Positions 1 through 6,963 of a stretch of DNA of 64,000 bases are shown here, piece after piece; the first letter of the stretch is position 1, and each line of letters begins with the position of its first letter. The DNA lies in contig CAVUAT010000014.1 of NCBI GenBank assembly GCA_963739545.1, positions 744,001 through 808,000 of the forward strand, read 5' to 3'. Source of the DNA: CAVUAT01 sp963739545. Its GTDB lineage: Bacteria > Actinomycetota > Thermoleophilia > Solirubrobacterales > 70-9. Made by a program: the position numbers and the translations under genes. The notes below the pieces were generated by a model that was not told where the DNA came from, made no database searches, and worked only from the letters and a program-made list of their open reading frames with translations.

Positions 1-2
1 CG

Positions 3-692
3 AGGCCCGTCACGTTCGTCGTCTCGATGCGGCTGGCGCCGATTCCCCCCGAGGGCGAGGAGCCGAAGCCCTCGACGATCGATCCGGTTCGCGAGCGCCT
101 CGCCGTCTATCCCGGCCTGCGCTTCAAGCTCGACCCGACCAACGACTGGGACGACGAGCTGATCGCCCAGCTGGTCGAGAGCGGCGCGGTCGACTCTCTG
201 GACCTGAAGGGCCAGTACAAGGGCACCCCCGTGGACGTGGACACGGACCCCGAGCTCTACGCCAAGCTGATCGAGGCCTTCCCCGAAGCGTGGCTCGAGG
301 ACCCGGACGTCAACGACGAGACGCGTCCCGTCCTGGAGCCCGTGGCCGACCGTGTGACATGGGACGCGCCCATCCACTCAGTCGCCGACATCACCGACCG
401 CGAGTGGCCCCCGAAGATGGTCAACATCAAGCCTTCGCGCTTCGGCCCGCTCAGCGAGCTCTTCGCCGGCTACGACCACTGCAAGGCGAACGGGATCGGG
501 GCATATGGAGGCGGGCAGTGGGAGCTCGGCCCCGGCCGCGGCCACATCCAGTACCTGGCGTCGATCTTCCACCCCGACACCCCCAACGACGTCGCCCCGT
601 CGGCCTACAACACGGCAGGCACCCAGCCCGGCCACCCGACCAGCCCCCTGGAGCCGCAGACGTCGGAGCTCGGCTTCCGCTGGGGCCGATAG
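3..692 (+). CDS. Enolase-superfamily protein, C-terminal part (5' end outside window)
   Basis: The reading frame is open from the first bases of the window, so the N-terminus is missing and about 229 residues are visible. The sequence has barrel-type segments typical of the enolase superfamily: a Lys in DLKGQYKG, the acidic segment AWLEDPDVND, a second Lys in VNIKPSRFG, and a glycine-rich GAYGGGQWELGPGRG near the end. In this superfamily such Lys and acidic residues act as general bases and Mg ligands in abstraction of a proton next to a carboxylate. The substrate cannot be read from this fragment. The stop codon lies in the loop of a strong hairpin. Ferritin follows 65 bases later in the same direction. 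The family call is moderate; no specific function is claimed. Confidence 0.6.
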   Translation, partial: RPVTFVVSMRLAPIPPEGEEPKPSTIDPVRERLAVYPGLRFKLDPTNDWDDELIAQLVESGAVDSLDLKGQYKGTPVDVDTDPELYAKLIEAFPEAWLEDPDVNDETRPVLEPVADRVTWDAPIHSVADITDREWPPKMVNIKPSRFGPLSELFAGYDHCKANGIGAYGGGQWELGPGRGHIQYLASIFHPDTPNDVAPSAYNTAGTQPGHPTSPLEPQTSELGFRWGR

Positions 693-702
693 GCCCCAGC
701 GG
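677..702 (+). terminator. Strong hairpin spanning the stop codon of the enolase-like gene
   Basis: An 11-base perfect inverted repeat, CCGCTGGGGCC and GGCCCCAGCGG, flanks a 4-base GATA loop, and the TAG stop (690-692) sits at the loop and the first base of the right arm. No T-run follows, so it may be a U-less terminator or an mRNA 3'-end stabiliser rather than a classical intrinsic terminator. Confidence 0.5.
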
Positions 703-757
703 GGCCATCGGCAACGGCGCCCGTCGTACACCCACATCGTCGGGTAGGGTCTCGCCC

Positions 758-1291
758 ATGGCTGAGAACGGATTCGCCGCGGCGCTCAACAAGCAGATCG
801 GGAACGAACTGGCCGCCGCCCAGCAGTACATGGCGGCCGCCGTCTACTACGACTCCGAGACGCTCCCCCAGCTCGCCGGCTTCTTCTACAAGCAGGCGCT
901 CGAGGAGCGCAACCACGCGATGATGATGGTCCAGTTCCTGCTCGACACCAACGAGAAAGCGGTCATACCCGGCGTCGACGCGCCCCGGATGGACTTCGAG
1001 GACATCGTCGCCCCGGTCGCGATGGCGCTCGAGCAGGAGAAGCATGTCGGCGCCGAGATCGACGACCTCTTCAAACTCGCGCGCGAGAGCGGTTATTACC
1101 AAGGTGAGCAGTTCCTGCAGTGGTTCATCAAGGAGCAGGTCGAGGAGGTCGCCTCGATGACCGACCTGCTCGCGGTCGTCGAGCGGGCCAAATCGGACCC
1201 ACTGCACGGCGAGGAGTACCTCGCCCGCGAGCCGATCGGCGACGACGGCGCGGGCGCTTCCGCTCCCCACGCCGCTGGCGGCGCGCTCTAG
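758..1291 (+). CDS. ftnA: Non-heme ferritin
   Basis: The 177-residue protein is a four-helix-bundle ferritin that oxidises Fe(II) and stores iron as a ferric mineral in a 24-subunit shell. The ferroxidase ligands fall at E17, E50, H53, E94, Q127 and E130, the same numbers as in E. coli FtnA, which makes the family assignment firm and argues for an active oxidase site. A 15-residue Gly/Ala-rich tail is extra. The ATG at 758 was chosen because it gives the normal ferritin N-terminus; the frame stays open further upstream but without ferritin-like sequence. Its TAG overlaps the stop of the convergent peptidase gene in a shared CTAG. Confidence 0.93.
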   Translation: MAENGFAAALNKQIGNELAAAQQYMAAAVYYDSETLPQLAGFFYKQALEERNHAMMMVQFLLDTNEKAVIPGVDAPRMDFEDIVAPVAMALEQEKHVGAEIDDLFKLARESGYYQGEQFLQWFIKEQVEEVASMTDLLAVVERAKSDPLHGEEYLAREPIGDDGAGASAPHAAGGAL

Positions 1292-2127
1292 TCCAGCCGT
1301 CCCACCCCGCGCCGCGCCCTCCGCGACGCAGTGCGGGCCGCGAGCGTCTCGCGGAACTCGATGATCTCGGAGCTGCGGACGTCGATCGCCGGGCGCTCGT
1401 CGACGACGCGCCGAGAGTCGAGCGGCTCCTCGCGGGCTCCCGTGCCGCCCACGCCCTGTTCATCGGCAGCCGGCTCCACGCGCCAGACCGCGGCGTCCTC
1501 GCGAGCGACGATCGTCTCGGCCAGGCGCCGGCCCTCGAACAGGGCACCGGTCTGGTCCTCCATCCCGAGCCCAGGCGGCATCGCGCCCGAACCGACCTCG
1601 CGCAGGAACGCCGACCGGCGCAGCGGCTCCGACAGGTAGTGGACGCAGGCGCTGCCGGGTAGCAGGCCGAGCCCCTCGGCGGCGGCGGGCTCTCCCGAGG
1701 ACGAGGTGATGCCGTGCTCGAACCAGCACATCGCGCCTGCGCTCTGCCCGCACATCAGGATCCCCTCCTCCCAACACTCGCGCAGGATGCGGTCGAGCCC
1801 GTGCGCGCGCCAGATCGCGACCAGGTTGACCATGCTCCCCCCGCCGGCGTAGATCACGTCCTGGGCCATGAGGTGCTCGCGCACATCGATTCGGTCGATG
1901 CCGAGGCGAAACAGCGAGATCGAGCTCGGCACGCAGCCGCTGGCGCCGAACGATCGCCGGAAGCTCGCGATCTGGTCCTCGGGGTCGCCGCTGGCCGTCG
2001 GCAGCAGGCAGACGCGCGGCCGCGAGGAGTCCGCGAGCTCCACGACCACCTCGACGACGGCGTCGTTGCCGCTGCGCCGGTTGAACTCGTGCCCGCCAAG
2101 TACGAGGATGCGCCCGCCAGGATTCAT
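1288..2127 (-). CDS. S51-family peptidase (peptidase E-like), second copy
   Basis: This 279-residue protein belongs to peptidase family S51 (aspartyl dipeptidase/cyanophycinase fold). The nucleophile elbow is MCGQSAGAM with the Ser at about residue 129, preceded by the family segment VIYAGGGSMVNL. The start ATG at 2127 lies 7 bases after the upstream paralogue (2135-2881), so the two form a bicistron. Compared with that copy it has a longer C-terminal tail, and the overall architecture is shared (LLPTASGD, IWRAHG, CWFEH), pointing to tandem duplication and divergence. Likely cytoplasmic. The substrate, an Asp-X dipeptide or a cyanophycin-type peptide, cannot be decided. Confidence 0.82.
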   Translation of the reverse strand: MNPGGRILVLGGHEFNRRSGNDAVVEVVVELADSSRPRVCLLPTASGDPEDQIASFRRSFGASGCVPSSISLFRLGIDRIDVREHLMAQDVIYAGGGSMVNLVAIWRAHGLDRILRECWEEGILMCGQSAGAMCWFEHGITSSSGEPAAAEGLGLLPGSACVHYLSEPLRRSAFLREVGSGAMPPGLGMEDQTGALFEGRRLAETIVAREDAAVWRVEPAADEQGVGGTGAREEPLDSRRVVDERPAIDVRSSEIIEFRETLAARTASRRARRGVGRLD

Positions 2128-2134
2128 CGGCCGT

Positions 2135-2881
2135 CTATGCGGCGGCCGCAAGCCGCTCCAACTGGAGCGGCACCGACGCGGGTATCGCATCGGCGCCCAG
2201 GTACCGCGTGGCTAGCCGTGTCTCGCGGACCAACGATGCTCGGCGTTCGAGCCTGTATGCCCTCGCCTCGGGCCGCGACGAGACCACCTCGACGAGCTCG
2301 TCCCCGACGAAGCGCAGCGCGGCGCCGTCCTCGGCTCCGTACCCCGAGGGCATGCCGTCCAGCAGATGCTTGTGGAAGGCAGCTCGCCGCTCGCCCTCGC
2401 AGTAGTGGACGGCGTTCGTGTGCGGAAGGAAGCCGAGCGCCTCGACTCGGTTGACCTCACCGTGGTAGCCGCTGACGGCCTCGGCGAACCAGCAGAGCGA
2501 GCCCGCGCTTAACCCGCAGAGCACGACGCCCGCCTCCCACGCCTCGCGCAGGATCTCGTCGATGCCGTGGGCGCGCCAGACCCCGAGCAGGCTGACCAGG
2601 CTGCCGCCGCCGACGTAGATCATGTCCTGCGAGAGCAGGTGGGAGCGCACGTCCGAGGCACCGCGCTCGCGGCGGAACAGCGACACGTGGGACGGCTTCG
2701 CGCGTTCGCGGAAGGCGTTGTAGAACCGCACCAGGTAGTGGTCTGCGTCGCCGCTCGCCGTCGGCAGGAAGCAGACCTTCGGCTCGGCCGAGCCCGTCAG
2801 CCCCATGACGTAATCGTCGAGCAGCGGGTTGCCCGACTCCATCGAGAAACCGCCGCCTCCGAACGCGACTATCTGCTTCAT
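2135..2881 (-). CDS. pepE: Peptidase E-like S51 peptidase
   Basis: The protein has 248 residues, close to classical peptidase E, which hydrolyses dipeptides with N-terminal Asp. It carries the nucleophile motif LCGLSAGSL (Ser about 125), the preceding IYVGGGSLVSLL, and a His at about 159 in AVHYC consistent with the S51 triad. The ATG at 2881 is supported by a good GGAGGTGAG ribosome site 5 to 13 bases upstream; the upstream extension is not peptidase-like. It is the first gene of a two-gene unit with the paralogue at 1288-2127. The gene symbol is given by similarity to the family only. Confidence 0.82.
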   Translation of the reverse strand: MKQIVAFGGGGFSMESGNPLLDDYVMGLTGSAEPKVCFLPTASGDADHYLVRFYNAFRERAKPSHVSLFRRERGASDVRSHLLSQDMIYVGGGSLVSLLGVWRAHGIDEILREAWEAGVVLCGLSAGSLCWFAEAVSGYHGEVNRVEALGFLPHTNAVHYCEGERRAAFHKHLLDGMPSGYGAEDGAALRFVGDELVEVVSSRPEARAYRLERRASLVRETRLATRYLGADAIPASVPLQLERLAAAA

Positions 2882-2951
2882 TTTTCCACTCACCTCCGCC
2901 TCCGTTCCCGGTTGACCTTGCAACCGGAATTTTCGACGCGGGAAGGCCGAA

Positions 2952-4679
2952 TCAGCTTGTACGGGTGTCCGAACTTGCTCGCCCGGGTGTCCAGCAGGTG
3001 GCAAAAACCGCTGTAAGCACGAGGGGAGCGAACCAGACCGCGTACGGGTAGAACCAATGGTTGGCGGTGACCTGGACCGCGATCAGGACCGCAGCCGCGA
3101 GCGCCGCGACCTGGCCCGGAGTCCGGGTGCGCGGAACGAAGAAGACCGCGACCGCGAGGCCGACCGCGAACAACTTGCTCAGGGTCTGCAGCGGGTCAAG
3201 CGACGGCGCCTGCCCCCAGAGGCTGAGCGGCGAACCGCGCGAGGCCTGATAGCCGAGCGAGCGGTCATAGAGCTCACGCAGCCCGCCGTCGGGCAGCACC
3301 GGGATCGTGACCACGACTGCGACCGCCACGAAGGCCGCGGCGAACGCGAGCAGGGTGCGCGGTCGCCGCTCGCCCGTGCCCGCGGCGAACAGCGGCACCA
3401 GGGCGAGCGTCCCGAACTTCGTGAGCGCGGAGAGCGCAGCAACGGCCCCTCTGCCCGGCGCTGATGACAGCACGAGCATGCAGCCGACGACCCCGAGCGC
3501 GACCAGCGAGTCGTTGAAGCTCGATCCGAGCGTGTAGAGCGTGAACGGGTAGGCGAGCCAGGCGAAGGCGAGCGCGATGCCGAGGGCGTCGCCGCCGTCC
3601 CCGCCGTCCCCGCGGTCGCCGCCGCCGCGGCGCAGGCGCCGCCCGAGCAAGAAGAGCGCGAGCGCGGTCAGCAGGTCGAAGGCAAGGGCCGAATAGCGCG
3701 CGGCTGGGACGTCGTCCCACTCGTCCTCCCACGGGAACGCCTGCTCCCCTGGGACGTAGGCGAGATAGTCGACTGGCCCGTAGACGTCACCGCGCACGTC
3801 CCCGTTCTCGGGGAGCTCGCTCGAGAAGTCCTCGCTGTATACGTCCTCCCCGTCGAGCAGCCGGTCGGCGCCGACGACCCCGGCGACCCCGACGTCGATC
3901 ACCTTCGCCTGGTCGACCGCGTAGTAGACGTGGAAGCAGGCGAGCAGCGCCACGCCCGCGAGCAGCCAGTTCGGCCGCGCCCAGCGGAGCAGCCGCTCGC
4001 GGTCGGCTCGGGGCCGCTCGTCCGGCTTGAACCCCACGATCAGCATGCGCACCAGCAGGTATGCGAGCACCGGGTAGACCAGCGGCGCCGAGACCCCGAT
4101 CTCGCCCTTGTTGAAGAAGAAGAGCGAGGCGCCGAAGCCGAGCAGCGCCAGCAGGTCGAGGTGCAGCAGCCGGAACGGGCGCCTAGGGTCGAAGAACGGC
4201 GCGAAGAAGAGCAGGCAGAGCGGAAGCCACAGCCACCACTCGTTGAGGTCGCCCGAGACCGCGCCTTCGTAGCCGCGGGTGAGCTTGGTCTCGACCTGGC
4301 TGCCGGTCCATGCCTCGACGACCTCGCCGGAGGCGTCGTCGACGATGACGAGCGCCCTGACCTCGCCGTCGAGGCGGTAGCGGACCTCCCAGCGATCGGA
4401 GCCGCGGGTGGCGATCGAGACGTCGACCTCCCCGCTCTCGCCGACGCCGCCGAAGAATGCGCGGGCCTGCGCGGTTGCGTTTGCGCGATCGAGCGCGTCG
4501 TGAACCGACAGGGAGAAGCCCTCGGGTTGTGCGTCGACGCCCCCTGGGTCCACCAGCGGCGGCACTGGCTCGCCACCGAAGGGCGGCTGGTCGGCGGGAT
4601 CGGCGGCGCCGAGCGCAGTCCCGGAAGGAGCAGCGGCCAGCAGCGCGAAGACGGCCAGGGAGACGGCCCCGGCGCGCAT
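2952..4679 (-). CDS. Polytopic membrane protein, GT-C/GT87-like with extracytoplasmic N-terminal domain
   Basis: This 575-residue protein starts with a signal-like segment (MRAGAVSLAVFALLAAAPSG). Residues about 45-150 form a soluble region resembling a PepSY-type fold (IVDDASGEVVEAWTG). The rest is about ten hydrophobic segments. The stretch GADRLLDGEDVYSEDF and the helices around LAYPFTLYTLGSSFNDSL and LTKFGTLALVPL resemble the DUF2029/GT87 family of polyprenyl-phosphate-sugar-dependent mannosyltransferases. The start at 4679 was chosen to begin directly at the signal segment. It is divergent from the methyltransferase at 4760 with about 80 bases between. A transferase role is inference from topology; the combination with the PepSY-like domain is unusual. 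Confidence 0.55.
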   Translation of the reverse strand: MRAGAVSLAVFALLAAAPSGTALGAADPADQPPFGGEPVPPLVDPGGVDAQPEGFSLSVHDALDRANATAQARAFFGGVGESGEVDVSIATRGSDRWEVRYRLDGEVRALVIVDDASGEVVEAWTGSQVETKLTRGYEGAVSGDLNEWWLWLPLCLLFFAPFFDPRRPFRLLHLDLLALLGFGASLFFFNKGEIGVSAPLVYPVLAYLLVRMLIVGFKPDERPRADRERLLRWARPNWLLAGVALLACFHVYYAVDQAKVIDVGVAGVVGADRLLDGEDVYSEDFSSELPENGDVRGDVYGPVDYLAYVPGEQAFPWEDEWDDVPAARYSALAFDLLTALALFLLGRRLRRGGGDRGDGGDGGDALGIALAFAWLAYPFTLYTLGSSFNDSLVALGVVGCMLVLSSAPGRGAVAALSALTKFGTLALVPLFAAGTGERRPRTLLAFAAAFVAVAVVVTIPVLPDGGLRELYDRSLGYQASRGSPLSLWGQAPSLDPLQTLSKLFAVGLAVAVFFVPRTRTPGQVAALAAAVLIAVQVTANHWFYPYAVWFAPLVLTAVFATCWTPGRASSDTRTS

Positions 4680-4759
4680 GCATACTGAGTTTGGGGAGTG
4701 GTCGAGGGGATCCAAGGAAGTCCACCGCGGCCGCGGCGACGGGGCGTACACTCGCGACC

Positions 4760-5650
4760 GTGGGAGACGCTACCCGGATAGTCGAAGACAACGTCGAGGC
4801 GACAGAAGCCTGGAACGGCCCTCTTTTCGAGGTCTGGATGACCTACCGCGAGACCGTCGCCGAGGGGGTGGGCAGCCACGGAGAGCGTGCGCTCGAGGCG
4901 AACCCGCCCAGCGAAGGGGATCGCATCCTCGACATCGGCTGCGGCCTGGGGGACACCACGGTGCGCCTCGCGCGCATGGTCGGGCCAGGCGGCCACGCGC
5001 ACGGTGTCGACGTCGCCGAGCGGATGATCGAAACAGCGATCGAGGAGGCCGGCGGCGCTTGCCTCGACAACGTCAGCTTCGCGACTTGCGATGTCGAGAC
5101 GACGCAGTTCGATCAGACCTTCGACTACGCGTTCTCTCGCATGGGCACGATGTTCTTCGCAAACCCCGTGGCGGCACTTCGCGCGGTCCGGGAGGCGCTG
5201 GCCCCCGGCGGGCTTCTGAACATGGTCGTCTGGCGCCGCAAGCTCGACAACGAGTGCATGCACCGGGCCGAGCTAGTCGTGGCCGAGTATCTGGACGAGC
5301 CTGAAGAGTCCGATTCCCCCCGTTGCGGGCCCGGGCCGTTCTCGATGGCGAACGCGGACACAGTCACCGACGTGCTCCGCAGCGCCGGCTACGAGGGCAT
5401 CAGCCTCTCCCGCCAGGACATGCCGTACAAGATCGGGAATGACCTGGAGCAGGCAGTCGCGTTCAACATGGCCCTCGGCCCCGCGGCCGAGGTCCTTCGC
5501 ATGTGGGGCGACCGGGTCGACGAGATCAGGCCGAAGATCGCCGATGACCTACGGGACGCGCTCTCCGACTTCGTGGTCGACGGCGGTGCCGTGGTGGCAC
5601 CGGCGTCGACCTGGGCCGTGACTGCACGGACGCCCCTGGACAGCGACTAG
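4760..5650 (+). CDS. Class I SAM-dependent methyltransferase
   Basis: The 296-residue protein carries the SAM-binding motif I ILDIGCGLGDTT at about residue 53, followed by GVDVAERMI (motif post-I) and APGGLLNMVVW (motif III), the pattern of class I Rossmann methyltransferases. A C-terminal domain (residues about 190-290) probably forms the substrate pocket. The GTG at 4760 gives the natural N-terminus (GDATRIVEDN). There is no clear Shine-Dalgarno and a TACACT box lies 11 bases upstream, so the mRNA may be nearly leaderless. Small-molecule methylation is likely; the substrate is unknown. The stop lies 3 bases from a truncated tRNA-Asp copy. Confidence 0.8.
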   Translation: MGDATRIVEDNVEATEAWNGPLFEVWMTYRETVAEGVGSHGERALEANPPSEGDRILDIGCGLGDTTVRLARMVGPGGHAHGVDVAERMIETAIEEAGGACLDNVSFATCDVETTQFDQTFDYAFSRMGTMFFANPVAALRAVREALAPGGLLNMVVWRRKLDNECMHRAELVVAEYLDEPEESDSPRCGPGPFSMANADTVTDVLRSAGYEGISLSRQDMPYKIGNDLEQAVAFNMALGPAAEVLRMWGDRVDEIRPKIADDLRDALSDFVVDGGAVVAPASTWAVTARTPLDSD

Positions 5651-5653
5651 CAG

Positions 5654-5696
5654 CGGGAGCGACGGAACTCGAACCCGCGGCCTCCGGCGTGACAGG
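5654..5696 (-). repeat. Truncated tRNA-Asp 3' half, candidate attachment-site copy
   Basis: These 43 bases match the tRNA-Asp gene at 12331-12373 in the same orientation, with a single difference (A at 5666 where the intact gene has G at 12343). They cover the discriminator base, acceptor 3' strand, T-arm, variable region and anticodon stem up to the loop; similarity stops abruptly at 5697. The changed base would turn the G53-C61 pair of the T-stem into G-U. A 3'-half tRNA copy at a distance from the intact gene is the expected product of tyrosine-recombinase integration into a tRNA gene. Confidence 0.8.
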
Positions 5697-5950
5697 AGCC
5701 GTCAGGAGAGTGTGGCGACTGGTGTCCAATCAAGTCCCGACTCTGGCACGTCGAACATGAGGGCAAAGGACCGCTCGTACTTCACCCCTCCCGGGAAGGA
5801 CCCCCCAACGTCGCCAATCGAGTTTGGGCGTTATTTAGGCACTTGTCGTGCTTGTCGCCGGAGGTGCCAGGTGGGCGATTGGGCTCTTCCCTTGTTGGCG
5901 TTCTCATGCCGCGCCGCGTTCGCGCGCGCGGGATTACAGGCGGCGATCGA
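5697..5950. other. Non-coding stretch inside the island edge
   Basis: I see no convincing gene between the tRNA fragment and the small membrane protein. Short open frames here have no codon pattern or start site that I can support. It may be decayed element DNA and probably contains the promoter for 5951-6208. Confidence 0.4.
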
Positions 5951-6208
5951 ATGAGTATTCGCCCCCCACATCTGCGCGCCGCCGGTGCATCGGGTGAGAG
6001 GGTGAACGGCGGGGGCTCCGGCGCCGCGTTGACAACGCCGGAGTCGCGACTTCGGCCCAGCGTCGCCGCGTTCGCGATCCTGGGTCTGGCCGTCGCGGTG
6101 GTCGGGTCGCTGTACGTGTTGAACAACGCTCCCGAGGCTCCCGAGGCCAACGCGATCGTGCGAACGATCTTGGCGCTGACGGCGCTGGCTGTAGGCGGGC
6201 AGATCTAG
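5951..6208 (+). CDS. Small predicted membrane protein
   Basis: The 85-residue product has a Gly/Ala/Arg-rich N-terminus followed by two hydrophobic segments, around FAILGLAVAVVGSLYVL and VRTILALTALAVG, separated by a short acidic loop. The ATG at 5951 was preferred over earlier in-frame starts because the upstream extension has no conserved features. It ends 13 bases before the response regulator, so the two may be co-transcribed, and the membrane protein could serve as a partner or sensor. No family was recognised. It lies within the tRNA-bounded segment. Confidence 0.45.
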   Translation: MSIRPPHLRAAGASGERVNGGGSGAALTTPESRLRPSVAAFAILGLAVAVVGSLYVLNNAPEAPEANAIVRTILALTALAVGGQI

Positions 6209-6221
6209 AAGCCTCTTCAAT

Positions 6222-6905
6222 ATGGGAATGCAGAACACCTCGCAGCGGGCGCGCGCTGCGTCAGAGATCCGCGTTGTGCTCGTTGATAACGACGCGCTGT
6301 TTCGCAGCGGGCTTCACAATCTGCTCGAGAAGCATGGCGTCAACGTCGCAGGCGAGGCCCCCGACGGGGCGAGCGCCGTCGAGCTGGTGCGGGATGTGGC
6401 GCCGGATGTCGTCCTCATGGACGTCGGCATGCCGGGCATCTCCGGAATAGAAGCGACGATGCGCGTCCGCGCCGTCGCTCCCACCGCGCAGGTGATCATG
6501 CTGACCGTGTCCGCCGACGAGCAGGACATAGTGGGGGCGATCTGCGCCGGGGCGTGCGGCTATCTGCTCAAGGACGCACAGGTGGAGCAGCTCCTCATGG
6601 CTATTCGCGCGGCGGCCGTGGGTGAGTCGCTTCTGTCGCCGCGGATCGCGGCCAAAGTCATCGAGCGTATGCGGACGGACCCCGGCAGGCCCGCGCTGCC
6701 GGGAGAAGCCCGAGCGGATCTCACCGAGCGGGAGGGCGAAGTCCTCAGCCTATTAGCAGAGGGCAAAGAGAACTCTCAGATCGCCGAGGAGCTGTTCATC
6801 AGCGTCCAGACGGTGAAGAACCACGTCTCGAACATCCTCGCCAAGCTCAAGGTCGATAACCGGGTCCAGGCTGCCGTGCGAGCAGTTCAGAGGCGCCTGC
6901 TCTAG
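6222..6905 (+). CDS. NarL/LuxR-family response regulator (orphan)
   Basis: The 227-residue protein has a receiver domain (residues 16-130) with acidic D22/D24, phospho-acceptor D67 in VVLMDVGMP, T95 and K117 (LLKDAQ), so phosphorylation looks intact. A GerE/LuxR helix-turn-helix follows at about 167-222 (LTEREGEVLSLLAEGK, then VQTVKNHVSNILAKL). No histidine kinase is nearby. A rare TTA leucine codon is at 6753-6755, and codon choice is less GC-biased than in neighbours, compatible with transfer. Two in-frame ATGs (6222, 6228) are possible starts; neither has a good ribosome site. It converges on the giant repeat-protein gene and is a candidate regulator of it. Confidence 0.88.
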   Translation: MGMQNTSQRARAASEIRVVLVDNDALFRSGLHNLLEKHGVNVAGEAPDGASAVELVRDVAPDVVLMDVGMPGISGIEATMRVRAVAPTAQVIMLTVSADEQDIVGAICAGACGYLLKDAQVEQLLMAIRAAAVGESLLSPRIAAKVIERMRTDPGRPALPGEARADLTEREGEVLSLLAEGKENSQIAEELFISVQTVKNHVSNILAKLKVDNRVQAAVRAVQRRLL

Positions 6906-6963
6906 AGCTGGTCCCTGACACCGGCGCACGCCGCAGCCGACGCGACGCGGACGGCTTGCTTCG

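Noticed and set aside
2952..4679. Possible link of the polytopic protein to the inositol-lipid operon
   Set aside because: It is more than 25 kb away with unrelated neighbours, and only general GT-C topology is shared.
5712..5954. An 80-codon frame inside the island edge
   Set aside because: No ribosome site, no conserved pattern and atypical composition; likely chance.
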